Shown: one piece after another, positions 17,173 to 26,309 of the stretch
How positions within the stretch are numbered: the first letter of the stretch is position 1
Layout: each line of letters starts with the position of its first letter
DNA from: Staphylococcus shinii
GTDB lineage: Bacteria > Bacillota > Bacilli > Staphylococcales > Staphylococcaceae
NCBI RefSeq assembly: GCF_017583065.1
Contig: NZ_JAGEVL010000006.1
Span: forward strand, 62,001-126,000
DNA: 64,000 nt
Direction: 5' to 3'
Translations under genes and position numbers: made by a program
Notes under the pieces: model-generated
Databases searched by the model: none
What the model was told of the DNA's origin: nothing
What the model saw: only the letters and a program-made list of their open reading frames with translations

Positions 17173-17832
17173 GGTAAACCTAGTATTCCTTTAACCCTCT
17201 AGCCATCTTTACTGAGGGATGTGAGGGATGACGAAATCATTTTTAAATAAACTTGGCTTCTGTCACTTTATCTTATACGCACTTTTTTCCTGTGAAAAGT
17301 CAGATATAGTTTGAATAATGCTTTGTTATGCTAATAATATACAAGTTTTTGACTCTTATTTTAATAGGAAATTCAAATTAGAAGTTTAAAAAATTATAAA
17401 CAGGCTAAACATAACTATGAATGAGGTGGATCTTTGTTATACATAGTAATAATTGTAGCGATATTACTATTAGACATTGAAACTCATCAATATTTCAATA
17501 TAGGTAAAAATTGTTAAATATACTTCCGTTATCTATTGTGCAATCGGTTTTGTTTTGTATATTGTAGCGATATTACATGACAAAATCGATTGATTAATGT
17601 AGCAAAGGCTTTTAGATGAAATATTAGGTATATTGCGATATTTGAATGGATTACTTAAATAATGATTTTTTATCATAAAGCAAAGCCTTAATCATATCTT
17701 GATGTATAAAGATAACTTAAAAAGAGAAGTAAAAAATTTAAATATAGTAAGATATTTGTTTTGATTTATGTAGCTAATGCAAGCATTATTAATCAATATG
17801 GATATAGTGAACATTTAATTGTAAATATAATA
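17173..17832. other. Long gap with possible decayed membrane gene
   Basis: No intact gene is visible in this 660 bp. A tiny reading frame at 17434-17517 (+) starts with TTG after GAGGTGG and encodes a hydrophobic 27-residue peptide (LLYIVIIVAILLLDIETHQ). The 16-mer ATTGTAGCGATATTAC occurs at 17452-17467 and again at 17563-17578. The picture fits a broken small membrane gene or a duplicated leader. Nothing else could be assigned. Confidence 0.35.
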
Positions 17833-17867
17833 AAAAGACCAAATGCTAAAATAGCATTTGGTCTTTT
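17833..17867. terminator. Terminator of ssaA
   Basis: Perfect 16-bp stem (17833-17848 with 17852-17867) and 3-nt loop, with A-run on the left and T-run on the right, 11 bp beyond the ssaA stop. Confidence 0.9.
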
Positions 17868-17878
17868 TTGTATTACTA

Positions 17879-18622
17879 TTAGTGAATGTAGTTGTAACCT
17901 GAAGCTTCGCTTGCAGAGATAGTACGTGAAGTTACAACGCCAGCACCTTGGCCGTAGTTCATTTCAGAAACGTTAATTGAACCGTCGCTGTTAACATTTT
18001 CAACGTATGCAACATGTCCCATAGCACCAGTTGAAGATTGTAAGATTGAACCTTGTGAAGGGTTGTTGTTTACTGTGTAACCTGAAGATGCTGCTGCGCT
18101 AGCCCAGTTGTTAGCATTGCCCCAAGTAGAACCGATTTTACCGCCAACTTTGTCGTATACATAGTATGTACATTGTCCAGCAGTATATAGGTTGTTTGAA
18201 GAACCTGAAGTATTTGAAATTGAGTTTGAAGAACTTGATGGTGCACTAGTTGTACTAACTTTAACATTGCTGCTTGAAGTTGAGTTTGAAACTGCGCCAC
18301 TTCCACCAGTACCTTGGTTATTTGCTGTATATGATTGAGTTGAGTTCGTGTTGCTTGTAGCATATGAATTATTGTTATTGTAGTTATTGTAGCTATAACC
18401 ACTGTTTGAGTGACCTTGGTCTGCTTGACTTGGGTTCCAGTTACCTTCCCAAGTGTAGTTGTAGTTACCTTGTTGATCTATTGTATAAGAATAGCTATAT
18501 GAAGTAGGGTCATTTGGATTATAACCACCATTATTGTTTTCTGCTGCGTCTGCTTCATGTTGAGCTAAACCAAAAGTAGCGATTCCTGCAGTAGCGATTG
18601 TAGCTGTAGCGATTTTTTTCAT
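17879..18622 (-). CDS. ssaA: Staphylococcal secretory antigen SsaA, CHAP hydrolase, 247 aa
   Basis: Secreted cell-wall hydrolase. Signal peptide about residues 1-27 ([10 protein letters not shown]), then a long low-complexity linker of Tyr, Asn, Ser and Thr (about 28-140), then the CHAP domain with Cys151 (AGQCTYYV), His203 (MGHVAYVE) and Glu220/Asn222 (SEMNYGQG). This is the architecture of S. aureus SsaA. TTAGGAGGATATT precedes the ATG. A perfect WalR box lies 129-145 bp upstream. It is paralogous to the shorter CHAP protein at 13.1 kb. Confidence 0.92.
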   Translation of the reverse strand: MKKIATATIATAGIATFGLAQHEADAAENNNGGYNPNDPTSYSYSYTIDQQGNYNYTWEGNWNPSQADQGHSNSGYSYNNYNNNNSYATSNTNSTQSYTANNQGTGGSGAVSNSTSSSNVKVSTTSAPSSSSNSISNTSGSSNNLYTAGQCTYYVYDKVGGKIGSTWGNANNWASAAASSGYTVNNNPSQGSILQSSTGAMGHVAYVENVNSDGSINVSEMNYGQGAGVVTSRTISASEASGYNYIH

Positions 18623-18750
18623 TGTTAAATATCCTCCTAAGAATTGTAAATAAATATATCCCAGTCTCTAAACGACAATTTTTATAATTTTTTATTCGCT
18701 GTTTTAACGACAAGCAATACTTTATCAGAAAAACTTACGTTTGTGTGGGT

Positions 18751-18767
18751 TGTTATCATTTTGTAAT
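18751..18767 (+). promoter_or_regulatory. WalR (YycF) binding box of ssaA
   Basis: TGTTAT-CATTT-TGTAAT is an exact match to TGTWAH-N5-TGTWAH. AACGACAAGCAATACT downstream of it (18709-18724) is shared with the CHAP gene at 13.1 kb and probably contains the promoter. SsaA is a classical WalKR target in S. aureus. Confidence 0.8.
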
Positions 18768-19033
18768 TTAGTTCTAATAATATATCTGTTTATGTAACAA
18801 AAGAAATATAAGACTTCATGTGTATAATCGCTGTTGTTACAGCATTTTCAATTAACTTGGTGTAACATTGCACTACGCTTTATTACAAGGCTGTAAAATA
18901 ACAGAAAATTTGAAACGCTAAAAAATGCAAGATTTAGATATTTAAAAATCTAAAATTATTACTTACTTTATTATGATGAAATGTCTAATGTATTATGCTA
19001 ATTAATTTAATATTTGTTATTTAAGCAATGATA

Positions 19034-19062
19034 TTGACACCATATAAGGAAGGTATTAATAT
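19034..19062 (+). promoter_or_regulatory. Promoter of the LLM monooxygenase gene
   Basis: TTGACA (19034-19039), 17-bp spacer, TAATAT (19057-19062), 40 bp before the ATG. No operator was recognised. The preceding 270 bp up to the WalR box are AT-rich with scattered TGTAAC/TTACA words but no further full WalR box. Confidence 0.7.
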
Positions 19063-19101
19063 AGTAGTATAAAAATTATACCTAATTAGTGAGGTGAACA
19101 C

Positions 19102-20154
19102 ATGAAGGTTGAATTGGGTTTAACATCTTTTGCTGATAACAGTGACATATATATGGAAGATGGTTATCAACCTGCTATTAGTAACGCACAGAGAATTCGT
19201 AATATAATAGAAGAAATTGAAGTAGCAGATCAATATGGACTCGATGTTTATGGCTTAGGAGAACACCATAGGCCTGATTATGCCGTATCTGACCCAGTAA
19301 CTGTATTAGCAGCCGCAGCAAGGAATACTAAACATATTAAACTTAGTAGCGCAGTAACTGTACTATCTTCTGACGACCCTGTGCGTGTCTATGAAAGATT
19401 TTCTACATTGGATGCAGTTTCAAATGGACGTGCTGAAATTATGGTAGGTAGAGGATCATTTATTGAATCATTTCCATTGTTTGGTTATGACTTGAAAAAT
19501 TATGAGCAACTTTTCAATGAAAAGATTGACTTATTAATGCAGATTAACCAAAAGGAAATTGTAAATTGGGAAGGTCATATGAGATCATCAATTCATAATT
19601 TAGGCGTTTATCCAAGAACAGAAAGAGGTTCACTGCCGATTACTATTGCTACTGGAGGTACACCTGAATCTTCTTTAAAAGCAGGAGCATTAGGATTACC
19701 GATAACTTATGCTATAATAGGTGGCGACCCAAAAAGATTTAGAAGAAATATAGATATGTACAGATCTATTGCTGAATCTTATGGACATAACGTAGATGAA
19801 CTACCAATAGCTACACATTCTTGGGGATACATTGCTGAAACAGATGAACAGGCAAAACGAGAGTTCTTTCCATCGGTTAAGGCAAATCATGATATATTGG
19901 CAAAAGAACGTGGATGGCCAATGTATGATGAGAATAGTTTTGAGCGAGAAGCCGGACCAAATGGCGCACTATATGTAGGCAGTCCTGAAACGGTTGCTCA
20001 AAAAATAATTGAAACGATTGAAGCTTTAGGTATTACGCGCTTTATGTTGCATACCCCTGTTGGATCAATGCCACATGAAAACACAATTAACACAATTAAA
20101 TTGTTGGCAGAGCGGGTAAAACCTATTGTAGATAAATTTTTTGAAAACAAATAA
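19102..20154 (+). CDS. Luciferase-like (LLM class) flavin-dependent monooxygenase, 350 aa
   Basis: TIM-barrel FMN oxidoreductase. Family motifs: YGLGEHHRPDYAVSDP, the KHIKLSSAVTVLSSDDPVRV strand-helix, and GRAEIMVGRGSFIESFPLFG; the C-terminal GSPETVAQKIIE is also typical. GTGAGGTGAAC precedes the ATG. It is 14 bp from a DoxX-like membrane gene and probably forms an operon with it. Substrate unknown; LLM enzymes act on alkanes, sulfonates or xenobiotics. Confidence 0.87.
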   Translation: MKVELGLTSFADNSDIYMEDGYQPAISNAQRIRNIIEEIEVADQYGLDVYGLGEHHRPDYAVSDPVTVLAAAARNTKHIKLSSAVTVLSSDDPVRVYERFSTLDAVSNGRAEIMVGRGSFIESFPLFGYDLKNYEQLFNEKIDLLMQINQKEIVNWEGHMRSSIHNLGVYPRTERGSLPITIATGGTPESSLKAGALGLPITYAIIGGDPKRFRRNIDMYRSIAESYGHNVDELPIATHSWGYIAETDEQAKREFFPSVKANHDILAKERGWPMYDENSFEREAGPNGALYVGSPETVAQKIIETIEALGITRFMLHTPVGSMPHENTINTIKLLAERVKPIVDKFFENK

Positions 20155-20168
20155 AAGGAGATTTTGTA

Positions 20169-20528
20169 ATGATATTACGTTATTTAACAAATTTAAAATT
20201 AGCTAAAGAATTATATGGCGCAGCAAAACCTAAACTTAAAGGTGACCAATCAATGAAAGATACATTTGTAGAGGTATTTAATTTACCTTCAAACGCAGTA
20301 CCTTTAGCTGGTTCAGTAGAAGCATTAAGTGCCGTATTCTTCGTATTAAGTTTTGCTAGTAAAAGACTTTCTCGTGTTGCTTCACTATTAACAATTTCAG
20401 TTTTAGGTGTAGCTGCATACAAACATTTTGAAGCTGGTCATGGTAAAGCAGGCGCTAAACACGCTTTAGATTTATCAGGTTTAGCAGCGTTAAGCTTCCT
20501 TGACACAATTGATTGTAAAAAAAAGTAA
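20169..20528 (+). CDS. DoxX-like small membrane protein, 119 aa
   Basis: Contains three to four hydrophobic segments (AVPLAGSVEALSAVFFVLSF, VASLLTISVLGVAAYKHFE, LSGLAALSFL) with the DoxX/DUF4267-like AG..E pattern. AAAGGAG is in the 14-bp gap to the monooxygenase gene, so they are co-expressed. Function unknown. Confidence 0.7.
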   Translation: MILRYLTNLKLAKELYGAAKPKLKGDQSMKDTFVEVFNLPSNAVPLAGSVEALSAVFFVLSFASKRLSRVASLLTISVLGVAAYKHFEAGHGKAGAKHALDLSGLAALSFLDTIDCKKK

Positions 20529-20559
20529 GTCGTTAATTTAAACGTATTAATAAATAAAG

Positions 20560-20628
20560 AGTGACACTTTTGAAGTGTCACTATATAGATGACAAGAGCC
20601 GGGACATTTAAGTATGTTTCGGCTTTTA
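20560..20628 (+). terminator. Double hairpin terminator
   Basis: AGTGACACT (20560-20568) pairs with AGTGTCACT (20574-20582), then AGCCGGGACAT (20597-20607) pairs with ATGTTTCGGCT (20614-20624) and TTT follows. Confidence 0.75.
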
Positions 20629-21061
20629 TTGTTGTAAGACAAGTGACTTAGGCACTATCTTACTTTATTTATATGGTAGATAATGGAAATAGTTATATTT
20701 GAATAACATTCGGACATAAAAAAATAAATTATGAAATAGAATATCTATGATTTACTTTATTATTATATTCGTGATACATCCGAGTAGTTAAGAGAGAAGG
20801 GAATAGATTGTAATTTACAAAATCATCATTTGTTAAATGCAATGGTTAGACATATTCTTTTTTTAGTAATAAAAAGAATGAATATCCAACTAAAATTTGA
20901 AATTGAAAAGTAAATACTAAAAAAATAGTAGTATTTTTTAATATTTCTTATACTTGGAGATATTGAATTAACGCCACGTAATAGTATAGAATTATTATAT
21001 TAATATTGTTAGGAATCACTTTGACATATTAACATCACGAAGAAACAGAAGGAGTGGTTTT
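20629..21061 (+). promoter_or_regulatory. Long AT-rich leader of sarR
   Basis: The gap before sarR has no gene. TTGAAT (20963-20968) with TAGAAT (20987-20992, 18-bp spacing) is a possible promoter. The length and AT content fit the multi-promoter upstream regions of sar genes, but I cannot point to a defined Sar box. Confidence 0.4.
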
Positions 21062-21409
21062 ATGATTGAACAAAATTTTAAAACACTAAATGAATTAATT
21101 ACAACGTATCAAAAGGGCAAACAATTTTTCAAAACAACTAAAAAGCAACATAAGCTTAACTATGAAGAAATATTCATTTTAAACTATATTTTTAATTGTA
21201 AAGACAATGAAATTACGGCAAAAGAAATAGCTAAGTATTCAGAACTACAACCTTATTATTTAACGAAAGCTTTGCAGAAACTAATTAAAATGGGGTATTT
21301 GAGTAAAAAGAGAAGTGAAATAGATGAACGAACTGTAGTTGTTCGTGTGAATGAAACGCAACGTGGTAAAATAAATGAGATAATTAAAACATTGCAACAA
21401 ACATTGTAA
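21062..21409 (+). CDS. sarR: SarR, SarA-family transcriptional regulator, 115 aa
   Basis: Single-domain winged-helix regulator. Diagnostic sequences are KLNYEEIFILNYIF, EITAKEIAKYSEL, QPYYLTKALQKL and the wing KKRSEIDERTVVV, which match my memory of S. aureus SarR almost word for word; length is the same (115). SarR binds the sarA promoters and lowers SarA, and so affects agr. GAAGGAGTGG precedes the ATG. In S. aureus the urease genes lie on its far side; here a PTS-IIC-like gene does. Confidence 0.9.
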   Translation: MIEQNFKTLNELITTYQKGKQFFKTTKKQHKLNYEEIFILNYIFNCKDNEITAKEIAKYSELQPYYLTKALQKLIKMGYLSKKRSEIDERTVVVRVNETQRGKINEIIKTLQQTL

Positions 21410-21538
21410 TGATTGATGAAGGTAGTGGTGAAACCAAATTGTACATAAGTAAAAATAAAAAGAATATTCTGAATAATGTAAAATTATAATATTTATTATG
21501 TATCCAACTAATATTTATTTTTAGAAACAAATTAACTG

Positions 21539-21574
21539 TGTTATACTAATATTTGTTGAATGAAAGCGCATACA
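21539..21574 (+). promoter_or_regulatory. Extended -10 promoter and cre-like site of the PTS-IIC gene
   Basis: TGT-TATACT (21539-21547) is an extended -10 box. TGAAAGCGCATACA (21561-21574) matches cre at 13 of 14 positions and lies just downstream of the expected start, a roadblock position for CcpA. Confidence 0.55.
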
Positions 21575-21598
21575 AAAACGACTGGGAAAGGTGTTATC

Positions 21599-22681
21599 AT
21601 GAATTTACTAATTGGAGTCATATTTTTAGGGATTGTATTATGTTTGTTTACATTATTCACGAGTAAAGCGCCTAATGGTGGTAAGGCGATGGGTGCTCTT
21701 GCTAATGCTGCAATTGCGTCATTTTTAGTTGAAGCATTTCATAAGTATGTGGGAGGAGACTTGATTGGTATACCATTTTTAGGCCAATTAGGAGATGCTG
21801 CCGGTGGACTTGGTGGTGTTGCAGCTGCTGGATTAGTGGCATTGGCGATGGGTGTATCTCCTGTTTATGCATTTGTTATTGCAGTTGCTTGCGGCAACAT
21901 GGATTTACTACCCGGTTTCATTGCAGCTTATATTGTTAGTTTTGGTATGAAATGGATGGAAGAAAAGTTACCGGATGGACTTGACTTAATCGCAGCAATC
22001 ATCGTTATTGCACCAATTACACGATTAATCGCAATTGGTACTACGCCATTGGTTGATGCAAGTTTGCTTCAAATCGGTAATATTATTAAAGAATCTACTA
22101 CATCAAGCCCAATATTAATGGGCATTGTTTTAGGTGGTATTATTACTGTGGTTGCCACTGCGCCATTAAGTTCAATGGCATTGACTGCATTACTAGGATT
22201 AACTGGTACTCCGATGGCTATAGGTGCATTGGCAGTATTCGGTTCTTCATTTATGAATTTTGTATTATTTAAACGTATGAAGTTCGGAGATCGCAAAACG
22301 ACAATTTCAGTAGCTATTGAACCGTTATCTCAAGCAGATATTGTAACTGCAAATCCAATACCTGTATACATAACTAACTTTGTTGGTGGCGCAATTTCAG
22401 GTGTGATTATAGCTATGTTTGGATTAGTAAATGATGCGACGGGTACTGCTACACCAATAGCTGGGCTTATGGTTATGTTTGGTTTTAATAACGCCTTAAC
22501 TGTGATTACAGTTGCGGTTATGTGTGCTATCAGCAGTGCAGTTTGTGGATACTTAGGTTCTCTTATATTTAAGGATTATCCAATTATCACTAAAAATGAA
22601 CTACAAAATGGAACGATGTCTAAAAAGGTTAAAAAGTATTATAAATTGAAAAAACAATATGCTAAAAGCTTAGCGTTATAA
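21599..22681 (+). CDS. PTS EIIC-like membrane permease (PTS_EIIC_2 family), 360 aa
   Basis: Polytopic protein with about 9-10 hydrophobic segments and glycine-rich loops (GQLGDAAGGLGGVAAAGLVALAMG split across two segments; ACGNMDLLPGFIAAY; LGLTGTPMAIGALAVFGSS). It has no EIIA or EIIB domain, as usual for this family, whose members may not be true sugar PTS carriers. An ATG at 21560 exists, but it lies within the cre-like site; GGGAAAGGTG is spaced for the ATG at 21599. The basic C-tail is KKVKKYYKLKKQYAK. Substrate unknown. Confidence 0.75.
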   Translation: MNLLIGVIFLGIVLCLFTLFTSKAPNGGKAMGALANAAIASFLVEAFHKYVGGDLIGIPFLGQLGDAAGGLGGVAAAGLVALAMGVSPVYAFVIAVACGNMDLLPGFIAAYIVSFGMKWMEEKLPDGLDLIAAIIVIAPITRLIAIGTTPLVDASLLQIGNIIKESTTSSPILMGIVLGGIITVVATAPLSSMALTALLGLTGTPMAIGALAVFGSSFMNFVLFKRMKFGDRKTTISVAIEPLSQADIVTANPIPVYITNFVGGAISGVIIAMFGLVNDATGTATPIAGLMVMFGFNNALTVITVAVMCAISSAVCGYLGSLIFKDYPIITKNELQNGTMSKKVKKYYKLKKQYAKSLAL

Positions 22682-22794
22682 TATTTTGAGAGTGAAACGT
22701 TGGCTGATTTAGAAAGGATAGAGACAATAAGATCTATTTAAAAATGATTTATTTTGTCATATTTCTACATATATTAAATATAAAAAAGTATTAT

Positions 22795-22852
22795 AAAACA
22801 AAGGATACAATGTTCAAGATGTAGAAGCTTGATATCGTATCCTTTGTTTTTT
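22795..22852 (+). terminator. Terminator after the PTS-IIC gene
   Basis: Perfect 14-bp outer stem (22795-22808 with 22837-22850), an inner CAAG/CTTG pair and a T-run. Confidence 0.85.
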
Positions 22853-23162
22853 ATGAGCTAAAACTCTACAAGTTCATCGTCTGTAATAGGTGATATTTAC
22901 AGGTAGTTATTAATATTGATAATGTATCCATATTAATAACTTTTAAATTCATTTTTGAATATAAAGCGTTAATAAAGGTGGAGTAAACGTAAGATCATTA
23001 ATAATTATTAATTAGAGTAGTTTTAATGATTGAATTAATAAAACAACCAAAAAAATTAAAACCGCTGGCAGTTTGATTGACAAACGTAAACGCTATATTA
23101 TTTTAATAGCGAGTTGCTATTGTAAATAAAGTATAACTATCTTTAAGACATATTAATTTGTA
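22853..23162. other. Gap with secondary hairpins, no gene
   Basis: A hairpin GTTATTAATAT/ATATTAATAAC (22906-22916, 22930-22940) with TTTT looks like a further rightward terminator. AAACCGCTGGCAGTTT (23059-23074), preceded on its left by an A-run, is a plausible leftward terminator of the ABC operon, and CGCTAT/ATAGCG flank 23090-23111. Nothing else was recognised. Confidence 0.4.
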
Positions 23163-23861
23163 TCAAGTTGTGCGTGTATTTAAGTAACGTGTTGTTCTGT
23201 ATTCCATTTTTGAAAATAGAAACTCTAATAAAATGGCTAATAGCCAATAAAATGCTGCTGCAACTGAATAAACTGTTATAAACTGATAACCTTCATTAGC
23301 AATTACATGACTTACTGCCATAATTTCAGTGACTTGTACGGCAAATGCGAGTGATGTCCCTTTAATTAGCATAATAAATTGGTTTTCTATATTAGGCAGG
23401 GCATACGCAAAAGCTTGAGGCAAAACGATTTCTTTATAAATATGAAACCTTGAAAGACCTACACTTTGAGCTGCTTCTATTTGAGCAAATTCTACCGATT
23501 GTAATCCACTCTTTATTGATTCTGATAGATAAGCTATCGCATGTAATGAAAAAACAATAAAAGCAATCATTAAAGGTGAAAAAATATCTGGATTAATATG
23601 CCATTTGAATTGATCGTTTAAAAATATAATAAAAGCAGGTAAGCCATAATATAAAATAAACAGCTGAACGATTAATGGCGTACTTCTGAAAAATGAATTG
23701 TAAACAATGATAAAGTGCGACAGTACGGGAACGTGTTTTAAGCGAATCAGTGCAAAGCATAATCCTACAATCAGGCCTACGATTATGGCAACAATAGAAA
23801 TCATTATTGTATTAGGAACACCTTTAAGCACTTCAGTTATTGTATATAAAACAAAGTCCAA
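23163..23861 (-). CDS. Polar amino-acid ABC transporter permease 2, 232 aa
   Basis: HisM/GlnP-type inner-membrane permease with about five segments and the EAA-type motif QIEAAQSVGLSRFHIYKEIVLPQA that docks on the ATPase. The reading frame runs back into the previous gene, but AAGGAGG lies 8 nt before a TTG at 23861 (LDFVLYTITEVLKG), so I start there; this leaves 13 bp to the upstream permease. Last gene of the four-gene operon. Two different permeases imply a heterodimeric channel, as in the TcyL/TcyM cystine importer. Confidence 0.85.
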   Translation of the reverse strand: MDFVLYTITEVLKGVPNTIMISIVAIIVGLIVGLCFALIRLKHVPVLSHFIIVYNSFFRSTPLIVQLFILYYGLPAFIIFLNDQFKWHINPDIFSPLMIAFIVFSLHAIAYLSESIKSGLQSVEFAQIEAAQSVGLSRFHIYKEIVLPQAFAYALPNIENQFIMLIKGTSLAFAVQVTEIMAVSHVIANEGYQFITVYSVAAAFYWLLAILLEFLFSKMEYRTTRYLNTRTT

Positions 23862-23874
23862 ATGAATATCCTCC

Positions 23875-24558
23875 TTAAATGCGATATGGTTTTTGTGCAC
23901 GTTTGTCTATAAAAGTAAATGTGCCTTGTATAATTAAAGCGATAATCCAATAGATGATTGAAATGACAATATAAACTTCTAACATGCCTAAACCATAATT
24001 ATTCCCGATAATCAATTTAACTTGTCCCATCATATCAATGATGCCTATAGTAAAAGCTAATGAAGTATCTTTTACCAGTTCAATAATTTGCGTTGTTAAA
24101 TTTGGAATACTATTTCTTAAAGCCTGTGGAACAATTATTTCTTTTAGTATTCTAGGATAGGATAGACCGATTGATAAACCGGCTTCTATTTGATGGTAGT
24201 CTACAGATTGATATCCAGCTCGTATTATTTCTGATAAATAAGCTCCAGTATGTAATGTGAAGGCTAAGATAACGAAAAATAATCTACTAAAATGATTAAT
24301 ATCTATATGAATCAATAACAATAGTTGGGGCAGTGCAAAGTAAACTAAAAATAGTTGTAAGAGTAATGGTGTGCTACGTATAAAAGATAAATAAATTCTT
24401 ACAATTGGTGAAAGTATCTTAATTTGCTTAATGCGAATAAGGGCTAATATAAAGCCTAGAATCAATGCACATATCAATGATATAACAATCATTAATAAAG
24501 TTAAGGGTAATTGTTGTAATACTTGTCCAAACAAATCTAACCAATTTACAGATTGCAT
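23875..24558 (-). CDS. Polar amino-acid ABC transporter permease 1, 227 aa
   Basis: HisM/GlnP-type permease, with five hydrophobic segments and the coupling motif QIEAGLSIGLSYPRILKEIIVPQA. Its ATG overlaps the stop codon of the binding-protein gene (TAATG), indicating translational coupling. It pairs with the next permease. Confidence 0.87.
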   Translation of the reverse strand: MQSVNWLDLFGQVLQQLPLTLLMIVISLICALILGFILALIRIKQIKILSPIVRIYLSFIRSTPLLLQLFLVYFALPQLLLLIHIDINHFSRLFFVILAFTLHTGAYLSEIIRAGYQSVDYHQIEAGLSIGLSYPRILKEIIVPQALRNSIPNLTTQIIELVKDTSLAFTIGIIDMMGQVKLIIGNNYGLGMLEVYIVISIIYWIIALIIQGTFTFIDKRAQKPYRI

Positions 24559-25412
24559 TATCGTTGAACCTCCAATTGTGTTTTTTTGTCATTAATTTCA
24601 TCTAAGTCATCGAAGACATTAATATCAAAATACTTTTCTGAAAGTGCTTGTAATTTACCTTCTTTTTTTAATTCTAATGTCGCTTGATCAACATCATCAT
24701 GTAATTTTTGATGTTTTTTATTGTAAACGATATGTAGAGGTTCTTTTTTTACAATGCCACCAATTTTAACATCTTCTTTGATTTGTGTTTGAATGGCTTT
24801 ATAAGTATTCCAGTTTAATAACATGGCATCACGTCGTTGCTGACTGACCATTTTTAAATTGTCTCCATTAGAAGGTTCTTGAATCGTGTTAATATTGATT
24901 TTTGAAGAATTATTTTTGTTGTACTGAGATAAAATGGAATATAGTCCGCCACTAGGTGCCATAGGTGTGATTGATTTTCCAGGTAAATCATCTAAACTGT
25001 GTATGTCTGTATTGTTACTATTGACTACTAACATAGGCAACGCATAACTATAGGGCACATCTTGGTACAGAAATTGTTTTTCGCGTTCAGGTGTTTTGAA
25101 AAACCAGTTAATTCCCATATCAAATTTACCAGCACCAATACCAACTAAATTTGATTCTTCTTCACCTATTTCATATTTAAAGTCATATTGTGGTAACTTT
25201 TTTTCAATTAATTTCATATAATCCATATCGAGCCCAACAAACTCATTTTGCTTATTGGTATACAGGTATGGTGGGTTGACTTCTGCTGATAATGCTACTT
25301 TAACTTCTTTTTTTTGCGTACCCTTATTTGAATTGTTGGTTTGAGTACAAGCAGTTAATAGAACAATAGATGAAAACACAAGGACAGTAATAAATGCTCT
25401 TTTTAAAATCAT
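24558..25412 (-). CDS. Amino-acid-binding lipoprotein of ABC importer, 284 aa
   Basis: Type II signal peptide with lipobox LLTACT, then a bilobed SBP_bac_3 domain: EVNPPYLYTNKQNEFVGLDMDYM, a NWFFKTPEREKQFLYQ segment and DLPGKSITPMAPSGG. Overlaps the ATPase gene by ATGA. It resembles cystine and other polar-amino-acid binding proteins; the ligand cannot be read off reliably. Confidence 0.87.
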   Translation of the reverse strand: MILKRAFITVLVFSSIVLLTACTQTNNSNKGTQKKEVKVALSAEVNPPYLYTNKQNEFVGLDMDYMKLIEKKLPQYDFKYEIGEEESNLVGIGAGKFDMGINWFFKTPEREKQFLYQDVPYSYALPMLVVNSNNTDIHSLDDLPGKSITPMAPSGGLYSILSQYNKNNSSKININTIQEPSNGDNLKMVSQQRRDAMLLNWNTYKAIQTQIKEDVKIGGIVKKEPLHIVYNKKHQKLHDDVDQATLELKKEGKLQALSEKYFDINVFDDLDEINDKKTQLEVQR

Positions 25413-26158
25413 TGATTATCACGCTCCGTGATGACTTTATTTAAGAAACGTTGAATCCTTTCAGATTTAGAATTATCTAATACTTCTTGTGGCGTACCGT
25501 GATGAATAATTTGACCATCATCAATAAATATCATTTGATCGGCAATAGCTTTAGCAAATTCAATTTCATGTGTTACTAAAACCATTGTCATACCTTCTTG
25601 TGCAATTGATTTAATGAGTGATAGTACACTCTGTATAGATTCTGGATCTAACGCAGAGGTTGGTTCGTCCAACAATAATACATCTGGGTTAAGGGCAAGG
25701 GCACGTATGATACCGATGCGTTGACTTTGACCGCCAGACAGTTGGATTGGATATTTGTCTTTTTGATTTAGCAAATTAACGCGTTCTAAATAGGATAACG
25801 CGATTTCTTTAGCTTGAGTTGTACTGTGATTTTTACCATGTATTAAACCAACAGTTATATTTTCTAAAATAGTTTTATTCTTAAATAAATTATAATTTTG
25901 AAAGACCATTGCAGATTTTTGACGTAATTTTGTAATGTCCTTTTTAGTGTGCTTTGAAGCATTAAATGTTTCATCGCCAATAGTAATAGTCCCAGATTCT
26001 GGTAAGGCTAATGCATTTAAAGTCCTTAATAATGTTGTTTTACCAGAACCGCTTGGCCCAATAATTGCAGTAACAGTACCTTGTTCTTGAGCAAAACTTA
26101 CATCATTAAGTATCGTATTTTGATTATATTTATGTATAAGATGTTTAACATTAATCAT
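25409..26158 (-). CDS. Amino-acid ABC transporter ATPase, 249 aa
   Basis: GlnQ/TcyN-type ATPase. Walker A GPSGSGKTT, Q-loop VFQNYNLF, signature LSGGQSQRIGI, Walker B VLLLDEPTSALDPES and H-loop VLVTHE are all intact. First gene of the operon ATPase-SBP-permease-permease, all joined by overlaps or short gaps. It diverges from the acyl-CoA-dehydrogenase-like gene with a 151-bp shared promoter region. GGGGGAAATTGA is the ribosome site. Confidence 0.88.
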   Translation of the reverse strand: MINVKHLIHKYNQNTILNDVSFAQEQGTVTAIIGPSGSGKTTLLRTLNALALPESGTITIGDETFNASKHTKKDITKLRQKSAMVFQNYNLFKNKTILENITVGLIHGKNHSTTQAKEIALSYLERVNLLNQKDKYPIQLSGGQSQRIGIIRALALNPDVLLLDEPTSALDPESIQSVLSLIKSIAQEGMTMVLVTHEIEFAKAIADQMIFIDDGQIIHHGTPQEVLDNSKSERIQRFLNKVITERDNQ

Positions 26159-26309
26159 TCAATTTCCCCCAATATTTCATTAAGTATAAACTATCATAAT
26201 AAATCTTATCGGTAAAGTAAGGTTTTTGCGCTTGAAAAGCTTTATTTCAATCATAGCGAGTGTTAAACTTGTATTTAATAAGGAAAAAGTGACGAACGAG
26301 GTGAAGGAA

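Noticed and set aside
18070..18402. 110-aa frame antiparallel in phase within ssaA
   Set aside because: Gln/Thr/Leu-rich shadow of the low-complexity ssaA linker on the same strand in another frame.
26159..26309. T-box or SAM riboswitch for the amino-acid importer and flavoprotein genes
   Set aside because: The divergent gap is only 151 bp, without a T-box core or S-box motifs.
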